Source: Mortierella sp. BCC40632 (lineage: Eukaryota > Mortierellomycota > Mortierellomycetes > Mortierellales > Mortierellaceae). From it: 64,000 nucleotides of DNA. Position 1 is the first letter of the stretch, and each line of letters opens with the position of its first letter. Below the pieces are notes generated by a model. The model searched no databases and was not told the DNA's origin. It was given only the letters and a program-made list of their open reading frames with translations. Of this stretch, positions 54,946 through 64,000 are shown piece by piece. The position numbers were made by a program, and so were the translations under genes. Where the stretch lies: NCBI GenBank assembly GCA_011634665.1, contig WAEK01000038.1, positions 1 through 64,000 of the forward strand, given 5' to 3'.

Positions 54946-56576
54946 CAGTGGGCGCCAAAATGGTTTCAATAATTCTCAAATTTTCATATTTTAGCAATTT
55001 TCTACCCATCGAGAATATGTAAATGCACCTTGTTGCTTAGATTGAAAACAATACCCAGAATGCCTTGTTCACGACAGTGTAAACAGATTTTCAATATGTT
55101 GTCAGAAAGGCGTGCTATGAGGTAAATTGTTGAAGCTAGATATTGGAACCATTTCGCCACTTGGGCACGCCATTTATATTTATTGCTATTTCATCTCTTT
55201 TTTCACAATCGTTTGTCTTATATCTACAGTCAGTCAGAGAGATTAAAAGAAGATGAATAGATCTTGACAAGTTTGATATAAAATACGGGTGCAATCGCTC
55301 GAAAATGGTCGATATTCCTCCATCATGAAAAAAACGAAAGAAGACACTCAAAAACTCTATCATAAGCCAGCTAAAAGCAGGCTACTCCGTCAAGAATGTC
55401 GCTAGACGATTATCAGTCAGCCCTGCTTCTGTTTCAAGGGATCCGAACCAAGCATTTACCTACTCTACAAAGGCAACCAACAGGAAGACCAAGAATTCTC
55501 TCGGCTCGCTCCAAGAATGATCTCAACAGAAAGTTACTTTCCGGCATGTTGAAGACTAGCAAGCAGGTCCACAAGAGCCTCAATGGTGAAGGGACAGTTA
55601 TCTCGTACAGATCAGTCCTTCGCAACCTCAGGGAGATCGGCTTTCAAGCGAAGAAAAAAAAAGTCAAAAAGCCTTTCCTTAGTAAGCGACACAAGCAAGC
55701 GCGGTTGGAGTGGGCAAGAGGTCATAAAAAAATTGGACCATCGATGACTGGAAGCGAGTGGTATTCTCAGATGAAACAAAGATAAACATCTGGAACTCGG
55801 ACGGGATACAATATTACTGGGCTAAGCCAGGCGATCCGGTTCAACCATTTCATCTTCAACCTACTGTCAAGCATGGAGGTGGATCCTTGATGTTCTGGGG
55901 CTGTATGACGTCCAAGGGACTTGGCTATGGCTGTCAGATCTATGAAGGAACTATGAAAAAAGGAGGATTACATCAATATTCTCGACACAACATTGAAAGA
56001 AAGTCTCGAGTATTATGATCTCGGAAAAAACTTCATTTTTCAGCACGACAACGACCCCAAACACAAAGCCAAAGCAACAACCAAGTACCTGGAGGATCAG
56101 GATATTGAGGTTCTTCGATGGCCTGCACAATCAGCAGATTTAAATCCAATCGAGCATGTTTGGGACAAGCTGAAGGTTCAGATTGGTCAACGAGAGAAGC
56201 GGCCTACGAGTGTTCATGAATTGTGGGATATGGTGCTGGAGGAATGGGAGCTGATACCACAGGATATGATTGACAAGCTCTATGAGTCGATGCCACGAAG
56301 AGTAGAGGCCGTGTTGAAAGCGAAAGGGGGGAATACGAGGTATTGAAGAATTTTCCCGGACTAGTGGCAAAATGGTTTCTATGAGACGACAACATTGGAG
56401 GCGGCATAGCTCGCTCATGTGAAGTGATAAAGGCCCGCTTTCTTATTTCTCGGGTCCACCATTGATAAGACTTTCCTTTCTATTAGAATTGAATATGAAA
56501 GAGAAAGAAAGAATAAACGAGAAAATTAGAAAAAGCGAAATTTCTGAAAACATTGAAACCATTTTGGCGCCAACTG
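54946..56576 (+). mobile_element. Tc1/mariner-type transposon Z, copy 1
   Basis: 1,631 bp, ends CAGTGGGCGCCAAAATGG and CAGTTGGCGCCAAAATGG (about 26-bp inverted repeats), TA duplication at 54,944-54,945 and 56,577-56,578. Sits in the LTR of element H. Nearly identical to copy 2 at 60,110-61,736. Confidence 0.95.
55324..56346 (+). pseudogene. Transposase of Z copy 1, frameshifted
   Basis: Start ATG at 55,324 as in copy 2. Same protein as 60,489-61,506: HTH (YSVKNVARRLSVSPASVSR in copy 2), VVFSDETKINIWN, FIFQHDNDPKHKA, SADLNPIEHVWDKLK. Frames break near 55,350, 55,438, 55,660, 55,730 and 55,960, mostly at runs of the same base where copy 2 has one to three fewer bases. It reads W (QYYWAKPG) where copy 2 has C. 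Confidence 0.88.
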
Positions 56577-56742
56577 TAAAAGGGCGCAATAGGCGCATCC
56601 TATTTCCGTCAGTCTGCAATAAATATCTTTCCTTGCCCTTACCTTCCTGTCTCTAAAGGAGAGTCCTGTATTTGTCCATGACATTGCAGACTCACCAACA
56701 TCCTGCCACCTTCCCCAGCATATCCCCTACTCCCACTATTCC

Positions 56743-57162
56743 ATGTCCAATCCCAACGAGACCACTCAAGGTCTCTTCACCTTCCATGCCCTGCTGGACC
56801 AAGCCCAGCAAGGGAATCTTGACCCCTCCCAGTTTGTGATGCACATTCAGCACACATATGAGTCCCTCCAACAACAAATGACAAGCCTACAGCAAGAACT
56901 AGCCAATGCACAAGCCAATCAAGTCCCCGGTACCCCGAACCTCACTACAGCCTTGGCCGATCGACTTCATGAATCCGCACTGATGAGCCAGAGTGTTGCC
57001 TCTAGTATGCAACAAATTGTCGAAACCTTGACACACAGGCCCTCTTCCAATTCACGTCTTCTCACCCCTCTTTCCTCCAAGTTCAAAGGTGACAACTCTG
57101 AAATGAGCTTCTCCGATTTCAAAGCCAAGCTTGCCAGTTCCTTTGCCCGTTCTTCCGAGTCA
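56743..57162 (+). pseudogene. Element H gag, N-terminal part
   Basis: MSNPNETTQGLFTFHALLDQ, a coiled-coil stretch (SLQQQMTSLQQELANAQANQ), then FKGDNSEMSFSDFKAKLASS up to SSES at 57,162, where Hel-3 begins between A and T. The gag continues at 62,937. Joining the two sides would lead into FPS followed, one base out of frame, by DKHKIHFCSLLSMEG. Confidence 0.82.
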
Positions 57163-58240
57163 TCTATATAATGACGCACGTAACTGACACAGCCTAAAAA
57201 GGTATCGATGCCCAAATAAGGAAAATCTCTTAAGATGCCCCTTCTGAATCGACCCCATGTCCTCATCAAAGTGAATGACCAAATGCTCCTTTGAAAATGA
57301 ATCACTTTCATCCATTAAAAGGTCGTTTTTCATTCATGAACCCTCGAGAAAAACTCGAAAATAGAATCCTATCCTTATTGCATAGGGCGTAGATGGGTAG
57401 ACTTTTTTTTTTATCATTTATTGAACATCCCAAAGAAGGTATCACAGACTTACAAAGAGTTCCTTCACCGAGTAGTCGGGTCCTCTCAAACATCTCTAAT
57501 CTGATTACTCAGAAACCTACTAAAGAGCCATAAACAAGGCTCACCTCTCCCTTGCCCTGGACTCATGTACGCTGGCATCGTTTCTTGAGAAAAGACCAGC
57601 TTATCTCATTCTGTAGATTATGTTCTTGCTCCTCAGCAAAGAGGGCCATGCATCGCATGCCATCATAGCCTTGCAAAAAGCACAAAAGGTCGAGAGGATC
57701 TGTCTAAATGAGGAAACTTCAGTCCATGTGCGTCAGAAATCTTCCCACGAGCAGTCTTCTGGCTGAGCACAGAATGCACTGTATTCTGTGACAGGTCATG
57801 GTACACCATGTGAGGTATGCCTTTTTTTTTTTTTTTTTTTTTTTTATAGCACTCCTTTCCCTTCCTTGACTGCACTCCACCTTTCTTTTTTCTTCCATCC
57901 TCCAGCTCTAAACTCCTCCTCCTACTCTTTCTTTTATCCTCTCCTGCTTCCCCCCTCCTCCTCCTCCCTCAACAACCACCCTCATCCCCCACAGTTGTCC
58001 CTCGCCATCCCTTATTCACCTTAAATTATTATACATTCCAGCATTGCTCCATCCATCGTTTCAGCAAAGGCCTAAATGCTTTTTCCTTTCCCGTAGTCGC
58101 CAGCAACCATACCCGTAAGAACCTACTGTACATGATATTTGTCTCTCTGTGTTTCCTTTTGTCTCTACTCTTTTCTTATCCTCAATCTTTCATTGACTTG
58201 AGCCAAGTTTCTTTTCTTTTTGTTTTTCTTTTATTCAAGA

Positions 58241-59290
58241 AATAGAAAAAGCACCAGCTATTCTTCCTATGCATTGATAACAGAAATAAGGCAAGTGCAT
58301 ATGAGAGAGAGGCATCTAGGAGACCCAAGAGGTGTATGGTCTCCATTTCATTATCAACTGAACCATTTTGAGCGTAGTTCATTTCAACGTCTTCCTTGCG
58401 TGTGCTCACCATTGACCTCGATAAGTTGCTTTTCTTTTGCTTCTATTATTGCAGGAAGCGCATACATATGGCTCCTCAAAAGGTACAGTCGTGGGAAGGT
58501 ATGCTCTTTTTTTTTTTTTTTTTTTTTTTTTGTAGAGATGTATGTAGCAGTTGATGTAGCAGTTGCAGTATAAAGCGAAAGGTGGTCAGAGCAATTAAGT
58601 GGAGTTGTTGCAACAGAGAGACTGGGAGCAGCTCCATGAAAGAGGTTGTAGCTGCAGTGGGTTTGATGGCATCTGCGTAGAGAGCGTAGGAGTTTTGATA
58701 CTGCTGACTTTCAGTCATCAACATAAAAAATGGCCAATTCCCACACTCTTTCCCTCTCTCTCTCACACGAACATATTCATTCAATCTCTCTCTTCATCTC
58801 TCTCTTCCATTCAAAGCTGCCTTTCACATGAATACATTGTCTTCCTCCCGTGAACCATTGAATTAGCTATTGTTGTTTGAAAAGAAACATAAAAGCCTAA
58901 TGTTGATAGCATTATGGATTACGGAGACTACCCTTTTACCACTTCAATAAAAGTGTGCCATCCCCACCTAAAATGAGAACCAACTTACTGGAGCTCCTTC
59001 TGAGCCAAGGATTAGAGAGCATTGGCCTCCATACACTACTTCAAAAAGCGAAAGGAATAGGAAAAACAAAAAAAAAAAAAAGGCTCCACCTTAATCATTG
59101 GAGTATCCATACACAAGCTCACTGATCTGCAAAAACCAACTCATACTCGGAAGTATCTCTGTGAAGAATCTACATTCCTGTGTACGACAGATTCAGCAGT
59201 AACTAATGGCTCCATGGTCTTCTTCAAGATAGAGCCCAACCTGGATAGAGTAGGGGTAAAAGTGATATTACATCCCTATCATACAGACAC
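58241..59290 (+). pseudogene. Exon-like gene fragment carried by Hel-3
   Basis: Same cargo as 19,176-20,230: the exon after TTATTCAAG, the small exon between TTGCAG and GTATG (about 58,454-58,498), MRTNLLELLLSQGLESIGL at about 58,975-59,030, and SAVTNGSMVFFKIEPNLDRV at about 59,195-59,255. Differences from Hel-1 are mainly in run lengths. Unknown family. Confidence 0.45.
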
Positions 59291-60109
59291 CTTTTCTCCT
59301 TTTTTTTTTTCCCCACGCAACACTGTCTTTTTTTCTTTCACGTCTTCCCACGCACATTGCACATTTACAGAGATATTAACAACTGGAGTATGAAGCAACA
59401 CTATTTGCCCTGTGTCTTTGCAATAATTGCCCCAGTTTGACTATGAGATGACTCAAACATCTCGAGTAAAACCAACTAAATGTGAGGTTTAATTACCTTC
59501 ACACCCACACACACAGAGAGAGAGACTTCAAGAAAGAGTGAAAAAGAGAAAAGGAGATTAAACAACACACTATTAAGCCTAATCTCTCCTATTGTACTTA
59601 TACTTTCTGTGTCCACTACTTCACTTTTGTCTCCACCGCCTTCTCCCCTTCATCGCTTCATGCTACTCAAAACAGAGGAGCATATGAAGAGCGATATGAG
59701 ACAGAGTATGCCCTTTCACACTGTCCTTGCCTTCTGTTCTCCTCTCTACCATCCTATCTCCCTCTCTCTTTCCTCACCTCAAAGATATGTCCCTTTTTTT
59801 TTTATCCTTGGTTCAATCAGCTAAGGTTTGATCTGCGAAGGATGCCTCGAGCAAAATCACTCCAGCCAGGAGTACTCGCGATGACCCCGCTGCAATGTCC
59901 AACCTGTCCTTCTAGATCCAACAGAAATAGAAATAATATTGCAACTTTTCGAAGTGGTCGACGTCAGTATTGTCCCCCTTTTCTCGGACTTGGAGTCCCC
60001 TCCTCCTCCTCATGACCCCAGATCAGCAGACAATGACATCCAGCAATCAAGGCATGATAAACTTTGCTCCATCACTATTTCTACCCGTGATGAAGAAGGA
60101 GTGATAATA

Positions 60110-61736
60110 CAGTGGGCGCCAAAATGGTTTCAATAATTCTCAAATTTTCATATTTTAGCAATTTTCTACCCATCGAGAATATGTAAATGCACTTTGTTGC
60201 TTCGATTGAAAACAATACCCTGAATGCCTTGTTCACGACAGTGTAAACAGATTTTCAATATGTTGTCAGAAAGGCGTGCTATGAGGTAAATTGTTGAAGC
60301 TAGATATTGGAACCATTTCGCCACTTGGGCACGCCATTTATATTTATTGCTATTTCATCTCTTTTTTCACAATCGTTTGTCTTATATCTACAGTCAGTCA
60401 GAGAGATGAAAAGATGATGAATAGATCTTGACAAGTTTGATATAAAATACGGGTGCAATCGCTCGAAGATGGTCGATATTCCTCCATCATGAAAAAAACG
60501 AAAGAAGACACTCAAAACTCTATCATAAGCCAGCTAAAAGCAGGCTACTCCGTCAAGAATGTCGCTAGACGATTATCAGTCAGCCCTGCTTCTGTTTCAA
60601 GGATCCGAACCAAGCATTTACCTACTCTACAAAGGCAACCAACAGGAAGACCAAGAATTCTCTCGGCTCGCTCCAAGAATGATCTCAACAGGAAGTTACT
60701 TTCCGGCATTTTGAAGACTGGCAAGCAGGTCCACAAGAGCCTCAATGGTGAAGGGACTGTTATCTCGTACAGATCAGTCCTTCGCAACCTCAGGGAGATC
60801 GGCTTTCAAGCGAAGAAAAAAGTCAAAAAGCCTTTCCTTAGTAAGCGACACAAGCAAGCGCGTTTGGAGTGGGCAAGAGGTCATAAAAATTGGACCATCG
60901 ATGACTGGAAGCGAGTGGTATTCTCAGATGAAACAAAGATAAACATCTGGAACTCGGACGGGATACAATATTACTGTGCTAAGCCAGGCGATCCGGTTCA
61001 ACCATTTCATCTTCAACCTACTGTCAAGCATGGAGATGGATCCTTGATGTTCTGGGGCTGTATGACGTCCAAGGGACTTGGCTATGGCTGTCAGATCTAT
61101 GAAGGAACTATGAAAAAGGAGGATTACATCAATATTCTCGACACAACATTGAAAGAAAGTCTCGAGTGTTATGATCTCGGAAAAAAATGACTTCATTTTT
61201 CAGCACGACAACGACCCCAAACACAAAGCCAAAGCAATAACCAAGTACCTGGAGGATCAGGATATTGAGGTTCTTCGATGGCCTGCACAATCAGCAGATT
61301 TAAATCCAATCGAGCATGTTTGGGACAAGCTGAAGGTTCAGATTGGTCAACGAGAGAAGCGGCCTACGAGTGTTCATGAATTGTGGGATATGGTGCTGGA
61401 GGAATGGGAGCTGATACCACAGGATATGATTGACAAGCTCTATGAGTCGATGCCACGAAGAGTAGAGGCCGTGTTGAAAGCGAAAGGGGGGAATACGAGG
61501 TATTGAAGAATTTTCCCGGACTAGTGGCAAAATGGTTTCTATGAGACGACAACATTGGAGGCGGCATAGCTCGCTCATGTGAAGTGATAAAGGCCCGCTT
61601 TCTTATTTCTCGGGTCCACCATTGATAAGACTTTCCTTTCTATTAGAATTGAATATGAAAGAGAAAGAAAGAATAAACGAGAAAATTAGAAAAAGCGAAA
61701 TTTCTGAAAACATTGAAACCATTTTGGCGCCAACTG
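60110..61736 (+). mobile_element. Tc1/mariner-type transposon Z, copy 2
   Basis: 1,627 bp with the same ends as copy 1 and TA at 60,108-60,109 and 61,737-61,738. Hel-1 carries the empty site GTGATAATAAGCTCATTC at about 21,037-21,054 with a single TA, so both the boundaries and the duplication are proven within the window. Confidence 0.97.
60489..61506 (+). pseudogene. Transposase of Z copy 2, one frame break
   Basis: MKKTKEDTQNSIISQLKAGY; HTH domain with SVKNVARRLSVSPASVSRIR; linker GRPRIL; WTIDDWKRVVFSDETKINIW (first Asp); SLMFWGCMTSKGLG; FIFQHDNDPKHKAKA (second Asp); QSADLNPIEHVWDKLKVQIG (Glu); C-terminal IDKLYESMPRRVEAVLKAKG and a stop at 61,506. The only break is at 61,183 in the run GGAAAAAAATGAC, where copy 1 has a shorter run that stays in frame. 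About 338 residues if intact, the usual length for Tc1 transposases. Confidence 0.92.
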
Positions 61737-62394
61737 TAAGCTCATTCAACCCATATATTTTTCAATTAAAAGAGCTATCCAGTTGGTTGGAACCATTTGA
61801 GTACAAAGATATCCCCTTTGTAAACCATGAGGACCTGGTCGGTTTTGAAATACCTGAAGACGCTTCAGTATATCAATGCCATTGCTTCTCATGAACGACA
61901 TGTATCCATTGCCTTTCCGACACATCTCTATGCTCTTGCAAAAAGATAAAATGGTGTACGGAGGGTCGAATGAGAGTATTACTTTGGAGTAGACTCCCAA
62001 TTTGACGAGGATGCTCTACGCGAAGACTTTGAATACTGTATGACCAAGAATATGAGGAACAACATCAGGTCATTCTCCGTGACAATTCTTACAACAATGA
62101 AGGGAAATATTAAAAAAAAAAAAAAAAAAAAAATAGACAGACAGACAGAGATAAGATGCGATAGTCTATAGTACGCCTGCTCCGACTCTTTATCCCCATT
62201 ACACCCGGTTTTGTTGCCTCCACGTCCCTTCAGAAAGTTAGAGTGAGAATAAAAGGAATGCTACGATAGAGAGAGAGAGAGAGAGAAAGAAAGAAAGAGA
62301 AAGGTAGTGAAAGAAAAAGGAGAGAGAGAGAGAAAGAAAGAAAGAGAAAGGTAGTGAAAGAAAGAGTGAGAGAAAGAATAAGGAGAGATAGACG

Positions 62395-62462
<68 letters not shown>

Positions 62463-62936
62463 CTTGAGCGTGTGTCTAGGGGAGATAGAGAGGATAGGGG
62501 CAAGGATTCGGTGGAGCATTTTATTAAAGTACACCCAGTCACCCACTGTCTGCTTCATTTAATCTTGCAGTTCGTTCGACTTGGGATCTATGGTGGGAGA
62601 CCCATATCAGAGGAGCAGGGCCCTTGGCACGTGCACATCACAGCAGCTACATTAGATATAGCCTCCTGTGGGACAGGAAACAGAGTAAATACTCAGCGTC
62701 CCTGAGACTAAGTGTCCAGGCATGTCTTTTCTCACCGACTCACACTTTCCCTTTGCTCTTCGCCTTTGACTACCACGGTCATCCCTATCGAGGCGTTTCC
62801 TCACGGTAAGCTCATTCACATCACTTTTGCAGCTAAAAAAAAAAAAAAAAAAAAAACTTTTGAAAGAAGGAAAGAAGGAAAAGACTACAAAGGCGAGAGT
62901 CGAGTGCCCGTGGCGAAGCCGCGGGCACTCTACTTG

Positions 62937-63627
62937 TTCCCTTCTTGACAAGCACAAGATCCACTTTTGCTCTCTCCTGTCAATGGAAGGTGCCCCATTC
63001 AAGATGTTCGCTCCCTATCTAAACAACGAAGTTGAAGATGTCGATGGCCTCCTTGAAGATTATGGCGCGTTCCTGGATTCCATTGATGAGCTTTTCGGTG
63101 ATCAGCTGGAAGTTGATGAGGCAGAAGACAAGATGAACAGTCTCAGGCAACACGGCAAGACAATGACCCAGTATATATCAGAGTTCAAGATCCTCCAAGC
63201 TAAGCTCAAATGGAACGAGTCTGCCCTGGTCTCCAAATTCAAGAATGGACTATCGCATGAGGTCAAGACCGCCATGGTTCCGTATTGGCACACACTCCGA
63301 TCTTTGAAAGACATCCAGTCCAAGGCAGCTACGGTGTACAACAACCTTAGTCGCTGTCCCTCTCGACACACGAATGGCTCCGCGCCCCAAGAAGCCCACA
63401 CCCTCTCCTCGGCCCCAATCAACCAATACACCAAGCCCCTCTCCTATGGCCATGGACCTGGATGCCTTGCGTGCCCGTCGAATCTCCGAAGCCGAAAACA
63501 ACGCCGTCGCGATAATAACCTATGCCTTTACTGCGGTGGCTCAGGTCACATAGCCAACGAATGTCCTGTCAAGAGGTCCCGCATTGCCACCATTATGGCT
63601 GAGGTACAGGAAAACGACGAGGCCTAG
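62937..63627 (+). pseudogene. Element H gag, C-terminal part
   Basis: DKHKIHFCSLLSMEGAPFKM, LLEDYGAFLDSIDELFGDQL, QYISEFKILQAKLKWNESAL, LKDIQSKAATVYNNL (capsid core), then, in a shifted frame, a Pro-rich linker and MAMDLDALRARRISEAE, and back to NNLCLYCGGSGHIANECPVK (zinc knuckle, about 63,515-63,560) with a stop at 63,625-63,627. Two frame changes between about 63,350 and 63,490. Confidence 0.85.
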
Positions 63628-63754
63628 GTCCACCGACAGACTGGACACTAGGCCAAGTCCTCGCCGCCTCTTCTGACCCCTCTCCACCCAGAGTCTGTCT
63701 CCTTGTTAAGGCTGTTCTAGCACTGCCCAACCAAAAACCCTATCCATATCAAAA

Positions 63755-64000
63755 GCACTTGTCGATTCCGGAGCTCAAACCTCCTTCATTGATCATTCTC
63801 TTGTCCAAAAGCACTCAGTCCCCACCACTCCCTTGCTCCACCCCATCCAATTGAATATGGCTGACGGTCAGAGTAGCGCCTCTGGTCCTGTTACCCAGTT
63901 CACCCAACTTCCTCTTAGTATCGATAACCATCATGAGATCGTTACCCTCCATGTCACCAAACTCCAACGCCAGTCTGTTATCCTTGGAATAGACTGGCTC
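63755..64000 (+). pseudogene. Element H protease, partial at window end
   Basis: ALVDSGAQTSFIDHSLVQKH with the retropepsin D-S-G at 63,764, then HEIVTLHVTKLQRQSVILGI and DWL at the last bases, the beginning of the motif that closes the protease fold. Open to the end of the window. It is out of frame with the knuckle of gag. 63,628-63,754 is spacer. Confidence 0.82.

Larger units (their letters stand above)
57163..62936 (+). mobile_element. Helitron-like element Hel-3, with Tc1 copy inside
   Basis: Starts TCTATATAATGACGCACG at 57,163 (preceded by A), ends CTACTTG at 62,936 (followed by T), with the same 3' hairpin (about 62,902-62,930). Without the Tc1 element it is about 4.15 kb. It provides the uninterrupted form of the site where Hel-2 entered Hel-1, while Hel-1 (about 21,040) and Hel-2 (about 22,250) provide the empty form of the Tc1 site. 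No transposition enzyme encoded. Internal A/T runs at about 57,823, 58,506, 59,070, 62,110, 62,395 and 62,835. Confidence 0.85.
54787..64000 (+). mobile_element. Ty3-type element H, 5' part, running off the right edge
   Basis: LTR from 54,787 (TGTCATGTCC) to about 56,683 (TCCATGACA), about 264 bp once a Tc1 element inside it is removed. Then gag (56,743 on, interrupted by Hel-3, resuming at 62,937, stop at 63,627) and the start of protease at the window edge (LVDSGAQTSFIDHSL near 63,760; open to 64,000). Frames are broken in gag. LTR inner boundary approximate. Confidence 0.82.

Noticed and set aside
1..64000. CRISPR arrays, bacterial operons, tRNA or rRNA genes
   Set aside because: No spaced short repeats, no cloverleaf or rRNA-like sequence was recognised. 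The content is eukaryotic transposons.

Overview
The window reads as a transposon nest in a fungal nuclear genome. I infer a fungus, probably a basidiomycete, from several Ty3-type LTR retrotransposons (two of them ending in a chromodomain), Tc1/mariner-type DD34E transposases, a Crypton-like tyrosine recombinase, Helitron-type elements and short AT-rich GT-AG introns. I cannot name the species. No rRNA, tRNA or CRISPR array was recognised, and almost no ordinary host gene is present. The best non-transposon candidates are an unrecognised gene at 8,038-9,494, an exon-structured fragment at 28,513-29,761, and an ORF at 47,266-48,243 that may belong to a retroelement.

Layout. 1-656: 5' end of an LTR element (family B) running off the left edge, inserted in a Ty3 element on the minus strand (657-5,430) whose RT is also split by a Tc1 copy (830-2,454). 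That Ty3 truncates a Crypton-like recombinase gene (5,431-6,880), which also carries a 145-bp MITE. 6,881-8,037 is mostly AT-rich. 8,038-9,494 is the unrecognised gene. 9,522-26,514 is one DD34E transposase gene split into three pieces by a 7.65-kb Ty3 element (9,621-17,274) and, inside its intron, a Helitron-like element (18,098-26,339) that itself contains a second inverted copy (21,120-25,218). 26,770-32,060 is a very AT-rich block with gene relics and small foldback elements, followed by a decayed relative of the Helitron cargo (to about 33,046). 33,047-44,477 is a nearly open Ty3 element interrupted by a complete chromovirus (34,099-39,341), the MITE and a Tc1 element. 44,478-46,480 is a third chromovirus remnant, cut by a further LTR element that introduces the 47,266 ORF. 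48,244-54,762 holds B-family LTRs, a gag-only LTR element and an inverted solo LTR. 54,787 to the end is another Ty3 element, whose LTR holds a Tc1 copy and whose gag is split by a third Helitron-like copy (57,163-62,936), itself holding a second Tc1 copy.

The value of the window is that insertion sites can be read precisely. Target duplications are visible (TA for Tc1, 8 bp for the MITE, 5 bp for one chromovirus, 4 bp for a distinct LTR lineage). Paralogous copies supply the empty sites. The 4-bp duplications of the distinct LTR lineage all have CG in the middle, and the three Helitron-like copies all sit exactly between A and T. Many reading frames break at homopolymer runs, so some frameshifts may be assembly errors rather than decay.
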